Below, one piece after another: positions 23,205 through 35,032 of a stretch of DNA of 64,000 nt. The position numbers and the translations under genes were made by a program. Each line of letters opens with the position of its first letter. The stretch's first letter is position 1. The notes beneath the pieces were generated by a model. That model was given only the letters and a program-made list of their open reading frames with translations, made no database searches and was not told where the DNA came from. The DNA is taken from contig CANTUV010000012.1 in NCBI GenBank assembly GCA_947685225.1, positions 4,774,001-4,838,000 on the forward strand. The letters run 5' to 3'. Origin of the DNA: Garcia nutans. Its lineage: Eukaryota > Streptophyta > Magnoliopsida > Malpighiales > Euphorbiaceae.

Positions 23205-26077
23205 TATAACGTTTCTAATTTTTAAAAATTAAATAAATTAAATTAAATTAATAATTTAAATAGAAAATTTCATATTTTAAATGAAAAAGTAGAATGTATA
23301 TGTGAAATATACATGAAATATACATAAAGTATATAAGAGTTAGAAAAAATCAACTCTTTTAAAAAGAAAAGTCAAAGGTACAATGATATTTTTGTAAATA
23401 TACTTTAAAAATTAAAAATTATTTAAATAATTCAAAAATAATTTATTTTTGTATGAAAGAGGAAAATTATTGTTTTATTAATAAATAAATAATTAATTAA
23501 TTAAAATAATATTAAAATAATATATATATGGCCATTTTTTAAAAGTGGAAAGAAAGAGAAATTTAAAATCAATTTTCATCTTCTTCTTCTCCCTTTGAAG
23601 GCCGAACCACCATGGTTGAAGAGCTCAAGGTTTTGATTCTTCCAAGCTTCTAAAATTGAAGGGTTTTCAAGAATTCAAGGGTGGTTTTAGTGATTTCTTC
23701 TTAAAAAAGTAAGTTTCCAACTTGTTTCTTTGAATTTCCATAAAAATTGAGAATATGTGTGATTTGAATTTTTAAAGTAGTATGATTTAATTGTTGGGAT
23801 TAGTGTGTATGAAGTTGTTTTGAGTATTTAATAATGATTTTAAGGTTGGATTGAAGAAATAGTTAAGGTTGAGTGAAGTTTGGTGAAGAGAGAGAATTTA
23901 CGGTTATAAAACTTTTGGATTTGTGAATTCATGTGATTTAATTGTGCAATTTAGTTTTAAATGTGTTATTTTGATTCATAAACAAGGATTTTAAAGTCAA
24001 ATGATGGATTTAGTTATGCTTGGATAGAGTTTGGATGAAGTAGTGTTGATTTAGGGTTTTGAAAAAGGAAATTTTCAAAGTATGGTTAATTATTTGATTT
24101 TAATGTTTAAAGTATGTTGTTTAATAATATTAGTGATAGAAATAAGCTTGGATTGATAATTGAATTAAGTTGGAATGGAGAACCTTCAATGGTGAAGGTT
24201 ATGCCATTTTAGGATTTTTAGCAAAGGCATGTATTTAATTAATATAATTGGTTTAAACATGTTAAAATATGTTTGTAATGATATAAATAAACTTAAAATA
24301 CTAATTTAAATGGATTATAATGGTTTTTCAAAGTTAAAGTAAGGTTAGACTTAATTTTAGGATTTTGAATTAAATTGTATTTAATTCAGGTTTGATATTG
24401 AGAATGCCTTAAAATGTGATATTAAATTATTGTACTTGATCACATTGGTATAGGCATTAAGGAGAGGTGATTTATCCAATTCTAGTGTTGAAGGGTATCT
24501 TGGAAGAGAAGGTTGGAGGTTGCTTTAGAGCTTGTTTTTGTGTGTTTTATAATGTATGTATAAACTCTTGATAAATGTAGTATAATTGCATTATATTTGG
24601 ACTTAACACATTTTGGATGAAAAATATGTTAAGCTACTTGATACATTGAACATTCATGAACAATGTGCTATGATATGTGACTTGTTGTGTATGCATTATA
24701 TGCATTGTGAAAAGCCATTAATAATGGCTAAATTGCATAAAATGTGAATTATGTAAAAATAACCCAAAATATTTGGGCAATGTGATTTTGATGTGAAATG
24801 TGATACATTGTGATGAAATGATGAATTAAAATGAAATGACATTGATATGAATGAGAAAAAAAATAAAAATGATGCATTGTGAGAAAAATATAAAAATGGG
24901 GCAATGTGCCTAATTAATAATGATAAATGAGGCAATGTGCCTAGTTGATTATGTAAAAATAAAAATAAAAAGTTGAATATGGAAAGTATGAATTACTTGT
25001 ATGCCTAGTATGTTATTCAATTTTTAAAATTCTATATTTGGAGGTATGTCTATAAGGTTATCCTCATTATTTGCCTTCGAGGTTAGACGATATGTGTCAC
25101 TGATATATGATTTGCCTTCAGGGCTAGATGTTTGGCGTCACTGTGATATGATTTGCCTTCGGGGCTAGCTTTTGAGCATTACTTTGATTTGTCTTCGGGG
25201 CTAGACACTTGATGTCAATTTGGACTAAAATAGTAACTCTAAAATTTGAATAATGTATTAGTTTGTTTGGGCCCATGCTTTGTGTATGTATTTATGTGAA
25301 TTAATAAATGATGAAATAATATGTTTAAAAGTAAGCTTGGATGTCACATTGTGATATAGCATAAAAGCATTAAGCATTGGCATTATATTTAAATGTTATT
25401 ATTATCAAAGTTTGTACCATTAGACTTTTAGCTGAGCGCGATTGTAACTCATCGCATAGGTGGCAAAGGTGATCCGGTTGAGCCGAAGAGTTATTCTAGA
25501 CCGGGTCGTGTCTATATTTGAGTTGATTGTAGAGTTGATTTTGGTGCATCAAGATCAGAAACACTGCCATCGTGTATATATTTTATCTTATATAGTACAT
25601 TTTGATATTATGTACATTATGTTATATTTTTGAAATATATATTGTAAATTATAAATAATATTTTGGATATATTTTATAATGTGGGTGTTATATGTATTTT
25701 GATAAATACATATGTATATGTATAAATGTTTTGAGAAAAAAATGGAGAAATTGAGAAGTGTTGGGAAAATATGAGATGTACTGTATATTGGGCATATTTT
25801 TGGTATAGGTTGTGTTTGATTGAAAATTTGGGGATGTCCAAATTACAGACAAAACTCTAGCGATTTTTTTTTCAGAGATTTTTATAAAAAATACTATATT
25901 ATAACCTATAGTTAATAATAAATATTTTATCTATTATTCAAATATATATTTTTAAGTATTTGGAATTTGAAATATGAAAATTTTATTAAACTGGGTTGTG
26001 ACATTTTTATACCGTATACGTGTATTTTATATATACTAAATGTATATATTATATATATAGGGTATAAGGGTGTTATA
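23205..26077 (+). mobile_element. Solo LTR related to the large element's LTR
   Basis: About 2.87 kb with a perfect 5-bp duplication AGTTA (23200-23204 and 26078-26082). It starts TATAACG and ends GTTATA, that is TG...CA with both ends changed to TA. From about 24440 it follows the same order of landmarks as 17408-18913, including TAACACATTTT, GCCTTCGGGGCTAG repeats (25075-25200) and a CATCGCATAGGTGG segment. It is therefore a diverged relative of the element it landed in. Confidence 0.85.
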
Positions 26078-26082
26078 AGTTA

Positions 26083-27098
26083 TATCAACTGATCTAGATT
26101 ATGATAAGTTTATGAGTAATTATTGAGATTTAAATGTATAGTTGTATTAAGAGTATGAGAGATATGTGAGAATGTATATGATATAATGTTCTGATATGTA
26201 CTTGGATATGAAATGAGTTAAGATATATCAGCTGTAAATGATTATAAGAGAAAGAAGTTGATTATCAGTAAATTAAGTTTATAGATATTATGTTAATGTT
26301 AATGTTTAGAAAATGATATTTTAAAGATTAAATTAAATGTGTAAGAAATAAGGGAATTATTTAAGAGGAGGGCGGTTAAATAAGAAAGATATTAACTATG
26401 GTGTGATCAAAGAGTATATATATATTGGATTGATGAATAACCTATGAGAATGAATTAGATAATAATGGAAATACGATTTTATTTTTATATACTAATTGTA
26501 TTAAATTAATGTATGATAACTGTATAAAGAATGGAATTAGAGTGGAGATGTGTAAAATTATTGTGTTAAGATTTGTTAATTGGAAGCTGGGAGTTATTAT
26601 TACCTATGGTTTTATGAACATATATTTATAAATATAAGAAAGAAATAGTTGAACAGAGATACAAATCTGAATATGATTGTGATGATTGAATAGTCAATTT
26701 TAAGGTATAAGTCATTAGCCTTTAAATTTAAGATAATGAGAGTATATTTCATAAGATGATGAGTAATAAGATATTTTCATTATGACATATTTGTGATGTG
26801 TATACACCAATAAGATGAATTGATTTTTTCTAATGACAATTTGATTGATGATATGATGATATATCATGATTGTTAATATTAGAATGGAAAGTATAGTGAT
26901 AAGATATGAAATTCCATATGACAATTTGGGAGATTCATAAAGGGGGAGAGAAAAGATGATGGGATAAGAAATGATTGAAATTGTGGTGATAACCATGTGG
27001 TTGGTTATATAGAGAATTGAGATGGGTGTTTGAGTATGATAAAGTTGTTCATTATATTAGATAATTTCAAAGACGAAATTATTTAAGGGGGAGAGAAA
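26083..27098 (+). mobile_element. Internal region of the large retroelement, part 3, with polypurine tract
   Basis: AT-rich and without recognised coding sequence. It ends with AAGACGAAATTATTTAAGGG and GGAGAGAAA, the conserved pre-3'-LTR context and polypurine tract of Tekay/Del elements. Confidence 0.65.
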
Positions 27099-27573
27099 TA
27101 TAACATCCACATTATTAGTATACAAGGGATTAATTTATATAGAGGATTAAATAGATATGTTGAGAGGAAAAAATATAAGATATAAATATGATAAATACAT
27201 ATATATATATATATATTGTATACATAGTAAATGCACAAAATATACATGATATATACATTTTGCATTAAAAATAAAATGAGTTAAAAAGTCAAAGTCAAAA
27301 TAAAAGTAAAATAAATAAATAAGTAAATAAATAAATAAAATTAAAAATTAAAAATTAAAATAAATTTTGGATAGTGGAAGATGATGAAAAAGTTAGATAT
27401 TAATGAAATATTAATTAACTAATTAAATAATGAAATAATTATATATATAAGTAGATGGGAAAAAGAAAAAAGTAAAATTGAGAAAAATTAGTTAAAAGAA
27501 ATTGGATAATTGTGGATGGAAGAAGATATTTTATATATTTAATAATTTATAACTAAAATAATAATTTAATTAA

Positions 27574-27614
<41 letters not shown>

Positions 27615-28338
27615 GAGGGGAAAAGAAGTTAGAAATGAGACAAAATATTTCTTCTTCTTCCGTTCATTCTTTGTACGTTTTTCTTCAAGAATAAGTGGAG
27701 AATTTTTGCTTCACTGATGCACCAAAATTCACAAAGGATTTAAGGTGCTTTTAAAGAATAATCAAGGTTTAGGTAAGTAATTTATGCTTTAAACTTAGTT
27801 TTTATGATTATGATATATATGTGTAATTTGAGATTGCGATTGAGGATGTTATAATTGTTTAAATGGGTTTAAATGATGTTATTTTGATTAGTAAGTAATG
27901 ATTTTAAAGTTAGATTAAAAAAAAGATGGTTTTGGTTTGAGCTTGAAAGAGATAGTAGTGATATTAGGGTTTTGAGAAGGGTTTTGGTAAAAGGTGATGA
28001 TGCAATTGGTTTTGTAATTTTAATTGTGTTGTTTAATGATATTAATGATAGAAATGAACTTAAAATACTATTTGAAATTGAATAGAATGAAGTTCTAAAG
28101 TTAAAGAGACTTAGAGAAAAATGTTAAAATTTTGAAGATAATGTAATATATTGTATATTAGTGCTTGAAATATGTTTAAAGATAGTGTTAAAGATATTTT
28201 TAAGCTTAAAACTTCATTTGGAATTAGTGAAATTGATTTTTTAAATTTAAAGTCTATTATGGTAAATTATGGCTAAAGAAAAAAAAATTGAAGGATTAAG
28301 TTTTAATTGAGTTATAGTATATATAATGTGTAGAATTA
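27099..28338 (+). repeat. 3' LTR of the large retroelement, truncated
   Basis: Starts TATAACATCC (TG changed to TA) and follows 2626-3800 closely, including a longer (TG)n run at 27586-27613. Similarity stops at about 28338 after ATGTGTAGAATT; the sequence beyond is unrelated. Roughly the last 1.5 kb of the LTR is missing. Confidence 0.75.
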
Positions 28339-28542
28339 TTGGCCTACTACCTCTTTTTATTGTGCTTTTGGTCCATTACAAAGTTGGTCCACCACCACGA
28401 TTCACGCTAAATGCCAGAAGTAACTCTTTAATCCTCAAGCTTTTTTCTTAGTCTATTCCCTCTTAAAATCATCTCAAGCACAATTTCAAATACCATTAAA
28501 AAAAGAAAGCGAGAATATTTTAGATGGCCTAACAAGCTCAGT
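28339..28542. other. Unique spacer between the LTR break and the MITE
   Basis: No coding or repeat feature is seen. It may be original 3' flanking sequence of the DHDPS locus. Its last eight bases (AGCTCAGT) are the MITE target duplication. Confidence 0.4.
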
Positions 28543-28997
28543 CAGTGGCGGAACCAGGATGTTACTGAGGGGGTCGGCGGCATGCACTCATAGTGGTGGG
28601 GCTTCTCTGCCTAGACTGCTGTTGCTGCTACTGCTGTGGCTGGTTCAACCTGGGGAAGGAAGGGAGAGAGGGAAGAAGGAGAAGAGAAGAGGAGAAAACG
28701 CAACCTTTTTTTATTTTTGAACCGGCCCAAGCGAAACGGCGTCGTTTCGCTTGGGCCGGTTTATTTTTTTTTAAATAAACCCCTGGCGCCACGTTTCGCC
28801 AGAGACTAATTTATAAAAAAATATATATATATGTATTTGCAGCGAGGGGTTCGTCTACCCCTCGCTGCAAATCCTTTGAAACTCAGTCCCCCTTCAACGG
28901 GGGCTGAGTTTTTCACGTCTCCACACCTTCCTTCTTCTGGCCGCCGGTGAGGGGGGGTCGTATGACCCCACACGACCCCATAGTGGTTCCGCCACTG
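28543..28997. mobile_element. Foldback hAT-type MITE
   Basis: 455 bp with terminal inverted repeats: CAGTGGCGGAACCA at the left and TGGTTCCGCCACTG at the right. An 8-bp target duplication AGCTCAGT/AGCTCAAT (one mismatch) points to the hAT superfamily. Inside are three further near-perfect palindromes: AACCGGCCCAAGCGAAACG and its inverse (about 28720-28762), TTTGCAGCGAGGGG and its inverse (about 28837-28871), and AAACTCAGTCCCCC and its inverse (about 28878-28912). GC content is much higher than in the surroundings. No transposase is present. Confidence 0.85.
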
Positions 28998-29970
28998 AGC
29001 TCAATCTATATTCTCTTACCTTACTATTAATAAGAGCTACTCCACCTTTTTTTTTAATACACTAATTATAGATTCTAATTATCCTAATACGCCTATACAT
29101 TTATTTTAATATTTTTATTTTAGCAATATGCATTATTATAGATCGTATTACTGTACAATATAGCTTTCTTTTCAATTTAACTGATATCTTTTAATTACAT
29201 AAAATTTTTCGACACTTCATTTTATCCAATTGGCTTTAATTTTATGGCTAACATCTTTTTTAGAATACCTATCCTCTCAAAAATTATGTTAATATAAAAA
29301 TTATTTTTTTAATTTAAAATAATACAAAATATTATAAATAGCAGTACAACCTTATTAACTAATTGGAAACCCAACCAAAGCTCACCACTAGATAAATCCG
29401 ATACTTCAGAATTTTTTTTTAATATATCCTTCGCCCGAAATTGCTTCACTAAATATTTATTCTCTCTTATTCACCTTTAAAAAAAATCCATTTGTATCTT
29501 TTCATTCTTCCAACCTTGTCATGAACATTTTCCAATAAGGCATAAGCACTAGTACATTTCTTTGAATGTGATCACCTTTCCCCACCCATCTACAGATACA
29601 GAGAAACAATTGAGAGTTATTCACAACATAAAGCAGCTAGAAAAGAATACATCTTAACCAACCTAAAACAAGCATTTTGCAGAAGAGAACTTCAACTTTC
29701 TTCAAAATAATATTCCGATAAACGTGGTCATTCCAATCTTAGCTGCCATCGCAGCCTCTACTAGCAGCAACAGCAGGAACTTCAGCTTCATACTATTAGG
29801 AGTAAATAAAATGATACTGACTTTTCTCACTCCAAGGATAAGATATTTTACAAGTAATTGACACCTAAATGATATTTTTGAACATTAAATTCGCACTACA
29901 ATTGGAATAATAGGGGTAATAAGTTTAGAACTACATTTCCATCTCCATATTTAACAATATATCAAAAAGC
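28998..29970. other. 3' flank of DHDPS
   Basis: AT-rich sequence without convincing coding frames or repeats. The DHDPS transcript probably ends within its right part. Confidence 0.4.
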
Positions 29971-29976
29971 TTTATT
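29971..29976 (-). terminator. Candidate poly(A) signal of DHDPS
   Basis: TTTATT on the plus strand reads AATAAA on the coding strand, about 70 bases after the DHDPS stop codon. Other AT-rich candidates exist further down, so use of this one is inferred. Confidence 0.35.
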
Positions 29977-30045
29977 GTAACAGAAAACGCAAAACAGACT
30001 AACCATTGAAACTCCATGCTAAAGGTCCTGAACAACAAAAACTGG

Positions 30046-31987
30046 CTAATACCGACCAACCAATATGAAGTCATCATCATCAAGAATCTGAACATCTTTT
30101 TCTCCAACAAAATTCTCACGTCCGATTGCCTTAACCAAATTCATAAACTCTACCCTCTTTGGCAGAGAAAGAGGTACATACGGCAGCCTAAAAACAGGTC
30201 TCACAACTCCAAGTTGTGCCAAAGCCGTGTTCAAAGCAATGGGATTTGGCTCTTGAAAAACCCAATCTATAAGCGGCATGAGTTTTGAATTCAATGTAGG
30301 GTCCTTCCCCTCAAACATGAGTTTTTGCATTAGACCTGGGACTAAGTTGCTAGTAACAGAAATCACACCAGTAGCCCCATGGCTCCATCTAGCATCATGG
30401 CATTGATCATCATTTCCACTCCACACTACAATTCCTTTTTCTGTGTACTGTTCCACCCGATCATTACCCATGCATTCCTTAACACCTGCCAAGTTCGGAC
30501 TCTGCGCTACAGTGTGAATCACACGTGGGGGTATGTCTTGGCCCGTTCGTGATGGTACATTGTAAATAATAGTAGGACCCATAGGTAGCACACTATCAAA
30601 GTGAGAAACCATGCCCTCCATAGAGGTTTTACCATAGTAAGGATTGATGTGAAGAGCAGCATGCATCCCAACAGCAAAGCCTTGTTCTGTAGCATGAATT
30701 GCTTCCCTTGTAGAGTTGCTGCCAGTGTTCCCAATCACCTTGACTGAACCACCAAAGCAATTAACTGTGTGGCCAATAAGCATTATGTGCTCATCCCAGC
30801 TCATCAACTGACCTTCTCCAGTTGTACCACCAACAATGACACCTTCAGCGCCATTAACAATTTGCATATTCACCAAGTCATCATATGCTTCAAGGTCAAA
30901 CCTGCCATCAGGTAAATATGGGGTTTTGATGGCTGTTATCAATCTAAGGGCTTTTATATCTTCTGATGATGTCCTGCAAGCATTCAAAGAGAACATATAA
31001 TTGTTTTTGGCATCAATTGTTGATCCAAATATGCATGGTGTGAGGTAGTAGATCTCAAAACTCGGTTCAGCACACATAAATTTGGCTTTAGAATCTTTCT
31101 AGATCAATTAATTTGTAAGCTATTTGAATCGAGCATATCCAAAAAAAATTTAGTTAATCTATTGTAGGTTATGCATTTTTGGTTCAGGCCATGTCTTTCC
31201 CCACAGTTGTATACATGGTTTTAAGTGCTATTATCATCAAGGAAACCACATATAAAGATAAAGAGATTTTAATTGGCCACATATCTAATACCAGATATCC
31301 TAATTTGTCCATGAAAAGACACAATCGCTACATTTCAACAGTTGCAGAAAGTGTCCAGACAAAAAAGCTCCAGGAATTGATTTATGAATTATGTGTCTGG
31401 TTACCCTTGATTTTACAATATTGATGTCAAAGAAACTTCATCTTTTTTCTCAGAAGTTTTTAGCTCATTTAACTAGACCAAGAAAATCATCAAGACTGTC
31501 AACTGATTCCATTACAATAGAGACAAATCATTTTCTTTAACAATATACATGAAAATCATATTATAGATTCAAAAATGCAATTGTCATCTATACACTAAAC
31601 CACAAGCAAAATTTTCACGCCCAATTGAGAGTGCATTGAATAATATTGATAGCTCACCTATTTTTAACTTCAAAACTACGCATTGGAAGATGGAAATTGG
31701 GTATTATAGCAGCTTGTGGAGACCTCCATTTCGCACTCCTCCTGCTTCAAACAAATATAACGAAAGAAATCAATCAATAAAAAAGAACAAACTAGTGAAA
31801 AAAAAAACATATTACATCGATTACAATCTCAAATCTAGAGAATAAAAAAACCATAAATGAGTTGACTGATTAATAGAAAAAAAAAAGGAAAGAAAGAAAT
31901 CCGATTTAACCTCTTGTAGTGATCGGTGAAAACAGGACGTGGAAGCTGGAGAGCAGGCTCTCTTAAGCAGCCACTCAAAGCAGCCAT
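30046..31987 (-). CDS. DHDPS: 4-hydroxy-tetrahydrodipicolinate synthase, chloroplast (three exons)
   Basis: Condenses pyruvate with aspartate semialdehyde, the first committed step of lysine synthesis, in the plastid stroma; the plant enzyme is a lysine-inhibited tetramer. Exons (minus strand) are 31911-31987, 31658-31741 and 30046-30973, with GT/AG introns of 169 and 684 bp. Splicing gives 362 residues, the normal plant length. It starts MAALSGCLREPALQLPRP, a transit-peptide-like region running to about residue 50 with the plant-conserved PNFHLPMRSFEVKNR. The catalytic core has GGTTGEG (Thr104/105), PYYGKT (Tyr166/167), the IIYNVP tyrosine (191) and the Schiff-base lysine in AGVKE (219). The GSNSTREAIHATE segment, where lysine-insensitive mutations map in maize and tobacco, looks wild type. 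The end DDDDFILVGRY is typical. No breaks are seen. This is the only intact host gene in the window. Confidence 0.96.
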
Positions 31988-32001
31988 CTTTTTACTACTA
32001 T

Positions 32002-32340
32002 TTATGTTCTCTTGTACAGAAACACAAAATGAGCAAAGAAACTTTTGCAGAAATGAAGATTCCGAATAGGGGAAAAGTAAAGATTGGGAGTTTTTTCAGT
32101 GAATGGTGGTGACTGTGATAATGTTGGAAATTGTTGGGATAATAGCAGTTGTGATAGTTTGCTGGAAGCAGAGGAGGACTCTACGGCTGTGGCCACCGGA
32201 AGAGAATGAGGAGGACATGACGTCAGATTTCCGATCGATATGAAGTGGCGGCGGCAACTCCGACGGGTAGTTGTAGATTCTGCAATGAGGCTGTTAGAGA
32301 TAGGGATGGATTGTCTACTACTAAAATGTAGGTTGCTCAC
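32002..32340 (-). other. 112-codon reading frame in the DHDPS 5' region (possible uORF)
   Basis: An ATG frame rich in Ser, Pro and Thr runs from 32340 to a TAA at 32002, leaving 14 bases before the DHDPS start codon at 31987. I recognise no domain. If the transcript starts above 32340 it would be an upstream reading frame; if transcription starts lower it is only promoter sequence. The serine-rich, compositionally simple product could equally be chance. Confidence 0.3.
32218..32225. promoter_or_regulatory. Palindromic TGACGTCA (CRE/C-box) bZIP site upstream of DHDPS
   Basis: A perfect 8-bp palindrome about 230 bases before the DHDPS start codon. bZIP factors bind this motif and are known regulators of plant amino-acid metabolism. 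Its function here is inferred from position only. Confidence 0.4.
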
Positions 32341-32496
32341 TGGTAGGGTTGTTTTTAAGGACGACAGGTGGCGTGGAGATTTTTTTTCCTCCTGAACATG
32401 ACAGGTGGCGTAGACTGTTTAGCATTTCAAAATTTTTTTTATATTTTATAATTTTTAAATTTACTAATACGATAAAATAATAAAAAAATATTAAAT
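32341..32496. other. Upstream flank with a repeated GACAGGTGGCGT motif
   Basis: GACAGGTGGCGTGGA (about 32365) and GACAGGTGGCGTAGA (about 32400) form a short direct repeat containing CACCTG-type E-boxes. The rest is AT-rich up to the copia LTR. Confidence 0.35.
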
Positions 32497-32832
32497 TATT
32501 ATAAGTAATTAGAGAGATTAATAAGTGAATTTTTTTTATTATTTTAATAATTTTATCTTTTTAGTTATATTATTTTATTTTTTAATCATATTATATTGTC
32601 TTTTAAATTATTTTATCATTTTATGTATTTTATTGTTTTAATAATTAATATATAATATTTTATTTAATTTTTAATTATATAAATAGGGGTGTTTTATAAG
32701 ACTTAAGGGATATGAAAAGAAAAAAAGTGATAATTTTATAAAAAAAATTTCTCAAAATTACTTCATAAAATAATTAGTTTTTAGTTTTTCACTTTTTTAA
32801 TTATCTATAATTTTATCATTAATTACATAATA
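32497..32832 (+). repeat. 5' LTR of the copia element
   Basis: Parallels 41602-41925: TTAATAAGTG, then a TTTTAATAATTTTATC block, TATAAATAGGGGTG (TATA-box region, about 32680), AAGTGATAATTTTATAA and TTTATCATTAATTA near the end. Confidence 0.75.
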
Positions 32833-33206
32833 CGTTATCAGCACGATTATTATATATCATTTATCTTAATCTAGCTTCAATCATATTTCATCAAAGGTAA
32901 TATTCATATATTATTAATATTTATTTTAAATATATTTATTTACTTATTATATTTAAATTAATAATAGACTAAAATTTTAAGTGTTAATATACTACTATAT
33001 AAATATATTTTTGTAATTGATAAAATTTAAAAAAAAAGAATTCTATAATTATAATTTTTATACATAAATTATTATTTTAGATTTAGTTAATATATATAAT
33101 TTATTTTATGGTTTGTAAGTTTTATGTATATAATTCTTCTCATCATATATTAATCATTTTTATAAGATTTTATTTAATGTTCTTACCAAAGAGAAACTTG
33201 AATAAC

Positions 33207-33241
<35 letters not shown>

Positions 33242-33811
33242 CTATGATGATGATTATAATAATGATGATGATAAAAAAATAAAAAAATAAATAAAAACTC
33301 TTAACTATAACAAATTATAATTTTAACTATACTATCATTTTTATTTATTCTATATATATATGTTAATAAAATGATATAATGGTATAAGTAAAAAAATTAA
33401 AATTATACACTTGTTGCACATATATTATATACTTTTATATATAAATTTTATATTGTTATAATTTTATAATAGTAAAAATATAAATGCTATATATTAACAA
33501 AATAATTATCTTTTCATTTAATTAAATAACATATATACTTACGCTCATGATTTTATATTTTTATCATCTTATATTAGTTCATACATCTATATATGCATTA
33601 ATTTATTCATAATCTTTTTTTACTTTTCTTAATATTTTTTAAATTATTAATATCAATTATTTTTTTATTTTAAAAAATTTATAATTGTGCAATATTAATA
33701 ATATATTTATATATAATTTATGTCTTTTACTTGATTTAATATAATTTATTATTACTTTAAATAATATATTAAAAATAATATGTTATTGACTAATTATAAT
33801 TTTATTATATA
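32833..33811 (+). other. Copia primer-binding site and AT-rich leader
   Basis: CGTTATCAGCACGA directly after the LTR resembles the primer site of many plant copia elements. The remaining leader is extremely AT-rich and contains an (AAT)n microsatellite (33201-33238). Short open frames here look like chance. Confidence 0.55.
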
Positions 33812-34858
33812 GTGATCTGCATGATGTCAAATCTCATAAAGTTTGAGTTTGTTGTACTTGATATATCGGAAAATAATTACTTACTTTGGACTCTTGATAC
33901 TGAGATTCATCTTGATGCCATGAATCTTGAAAATACAATTCAAGAAGAAAATGAAGTATCCTTGTATGATCATACAAAAGCAATGATATTCATTCGTCAT
34001 CATCTCAGTGAAGGATTAAAAGCTGAAAATTTAACGGTAAAGGATCCCTATGAACTTTAGCAAAATTTAAAAGAAAGATTTAATTACCAAAAAATAGTTA
34101 TTATTCCAAAAGCTTGCTATGATTGGATGCATTTACGAGTATAAGATTTTAAAAATGTTAGTGAATATAATTTTACAGTTTTTAAAATTACTTCGCAATT
34201 AAAATTATATGATGAGAAGATTACTGATCAAGATTTATTAGAAAAAACTTTATCAACATTTCACACCTCGAATATGATCCTGCAGCAGCAATATCGAGAG
34301 CGAGATTTTAAAAAATATTCTGAATTAATATCATGCCTTCTTGTTGCTAAACAAAATATTAAACTTTTGATGAAAAATTATTAATTACGACCAACTGGAT
34401 ATGAACCATTCCATAAAGTGAATGTTGTAATCATAAATAAGTCTAAAAGAACACAAAATAATAGACGTGGTCGTGGTCGTGATCGTGGTTATGATAGAGG
34501 TGATAATATTAATAATTATGGAAGCTATAAAAATCACCATAATATCAATTTTCGAAAGACTAATAATTATTGCGAGAAAAATGAGAAACAAAAGAATTTG
34601 TAAAATAAAAATAAAGAAAATATCTGTTGTAGATGTGACATAAAAGGACATTGATCTCGTATCTGTCATACATCTAAATATCTTGTGGATCTTTGCCAAA
34701 CTTCTTCAAAAGGAAAAGAAAAAATTATGGAGACCAATTTTCTTGAATATAATGATCCAAATGATTTCACATATCTGGATGTTTCAGACTTCTTTGAAAA
34801 TACTGATGAAAAAACTAATAGTTTAATGATTGATGAAAATTCTCTTTTAGAATGACAT
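33812..34858 (+). pseudogene. Copia gag pseudogene
   Basis: The first part is open (33812-34060) and reads FVVLDISENNYLLWTLDTEI, the N-terminal gag segment of plant copia elements (normally with a YLxW core). Stops follow at about 34058, 34141 and 34381. Further on a basic RGRGRDRGYDRG tract and a zinc-knuckle CCRCDIKGH...C are visible, with a stop inside the knuckle. It is broken at many places and cannot encode a full capsid protein. Confidence 0.78.
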
Positions 34859-35032
34859 GTTGATTAATGTATTTTATTCAATACCATATTTTTTTTATTT
34901 TTATCAAGTGTGTTTTATTTATCAAGTGTGTTTTATTTTTTAAGTGTGTTAAGTTCAAAATTAAGTATGTTTTATTTTTATCTATGTGTACTTTATATAA
35001 ATATATTAAATAAAATATTATGACACTTATTT
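34859..35032 (+). other. Copia sequence left of the solo LTR
   Basis: AT-rich remnant with a GTGTGTTTTATTTTTATC-type direct repeat. It ends with the target duplication TATTT (35028-35032). Confidence 0.4.

Larger units (their letters stand above)
2626..28338 (+). mobile_element. Large nested Tekay/Del-like LTR retroelement without coding region
   Basis: The 5' LTR starts TGTAACATCC at 2626 and ends at about 18913; after removal of the nested element it is about 2.7 kb. It is followed by a tRNA-iMet type primer-binding site (18921-18932). The 3' LTR starts at 27099 directly after a polypurine tract with the preceding GACGAAATTATTTAAGGGGG context that is typical of Tekay/Del chromoviruses. The two LTR starts (2626-3800 and 27099-28338) are near-copies of each other. 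The internal region contains no recognisable gag or pol, so this looks like a large non-autonomous derivative. The 3' LTR is truncated at about 28338, so the element's own TSD cannot be tested. Confidence 0.75.

Noticed and set aside
31179..31424. 81-codon frame on the plus strand
   Set aside because: Falls inside DHDPS intron 2 on the opposite strand with no recognisable domain.
33108..33290. Asn/Asp-rich 60-codon frame
   Set aside because: Translation of an (AAT)n microsatellite in the copia leader.
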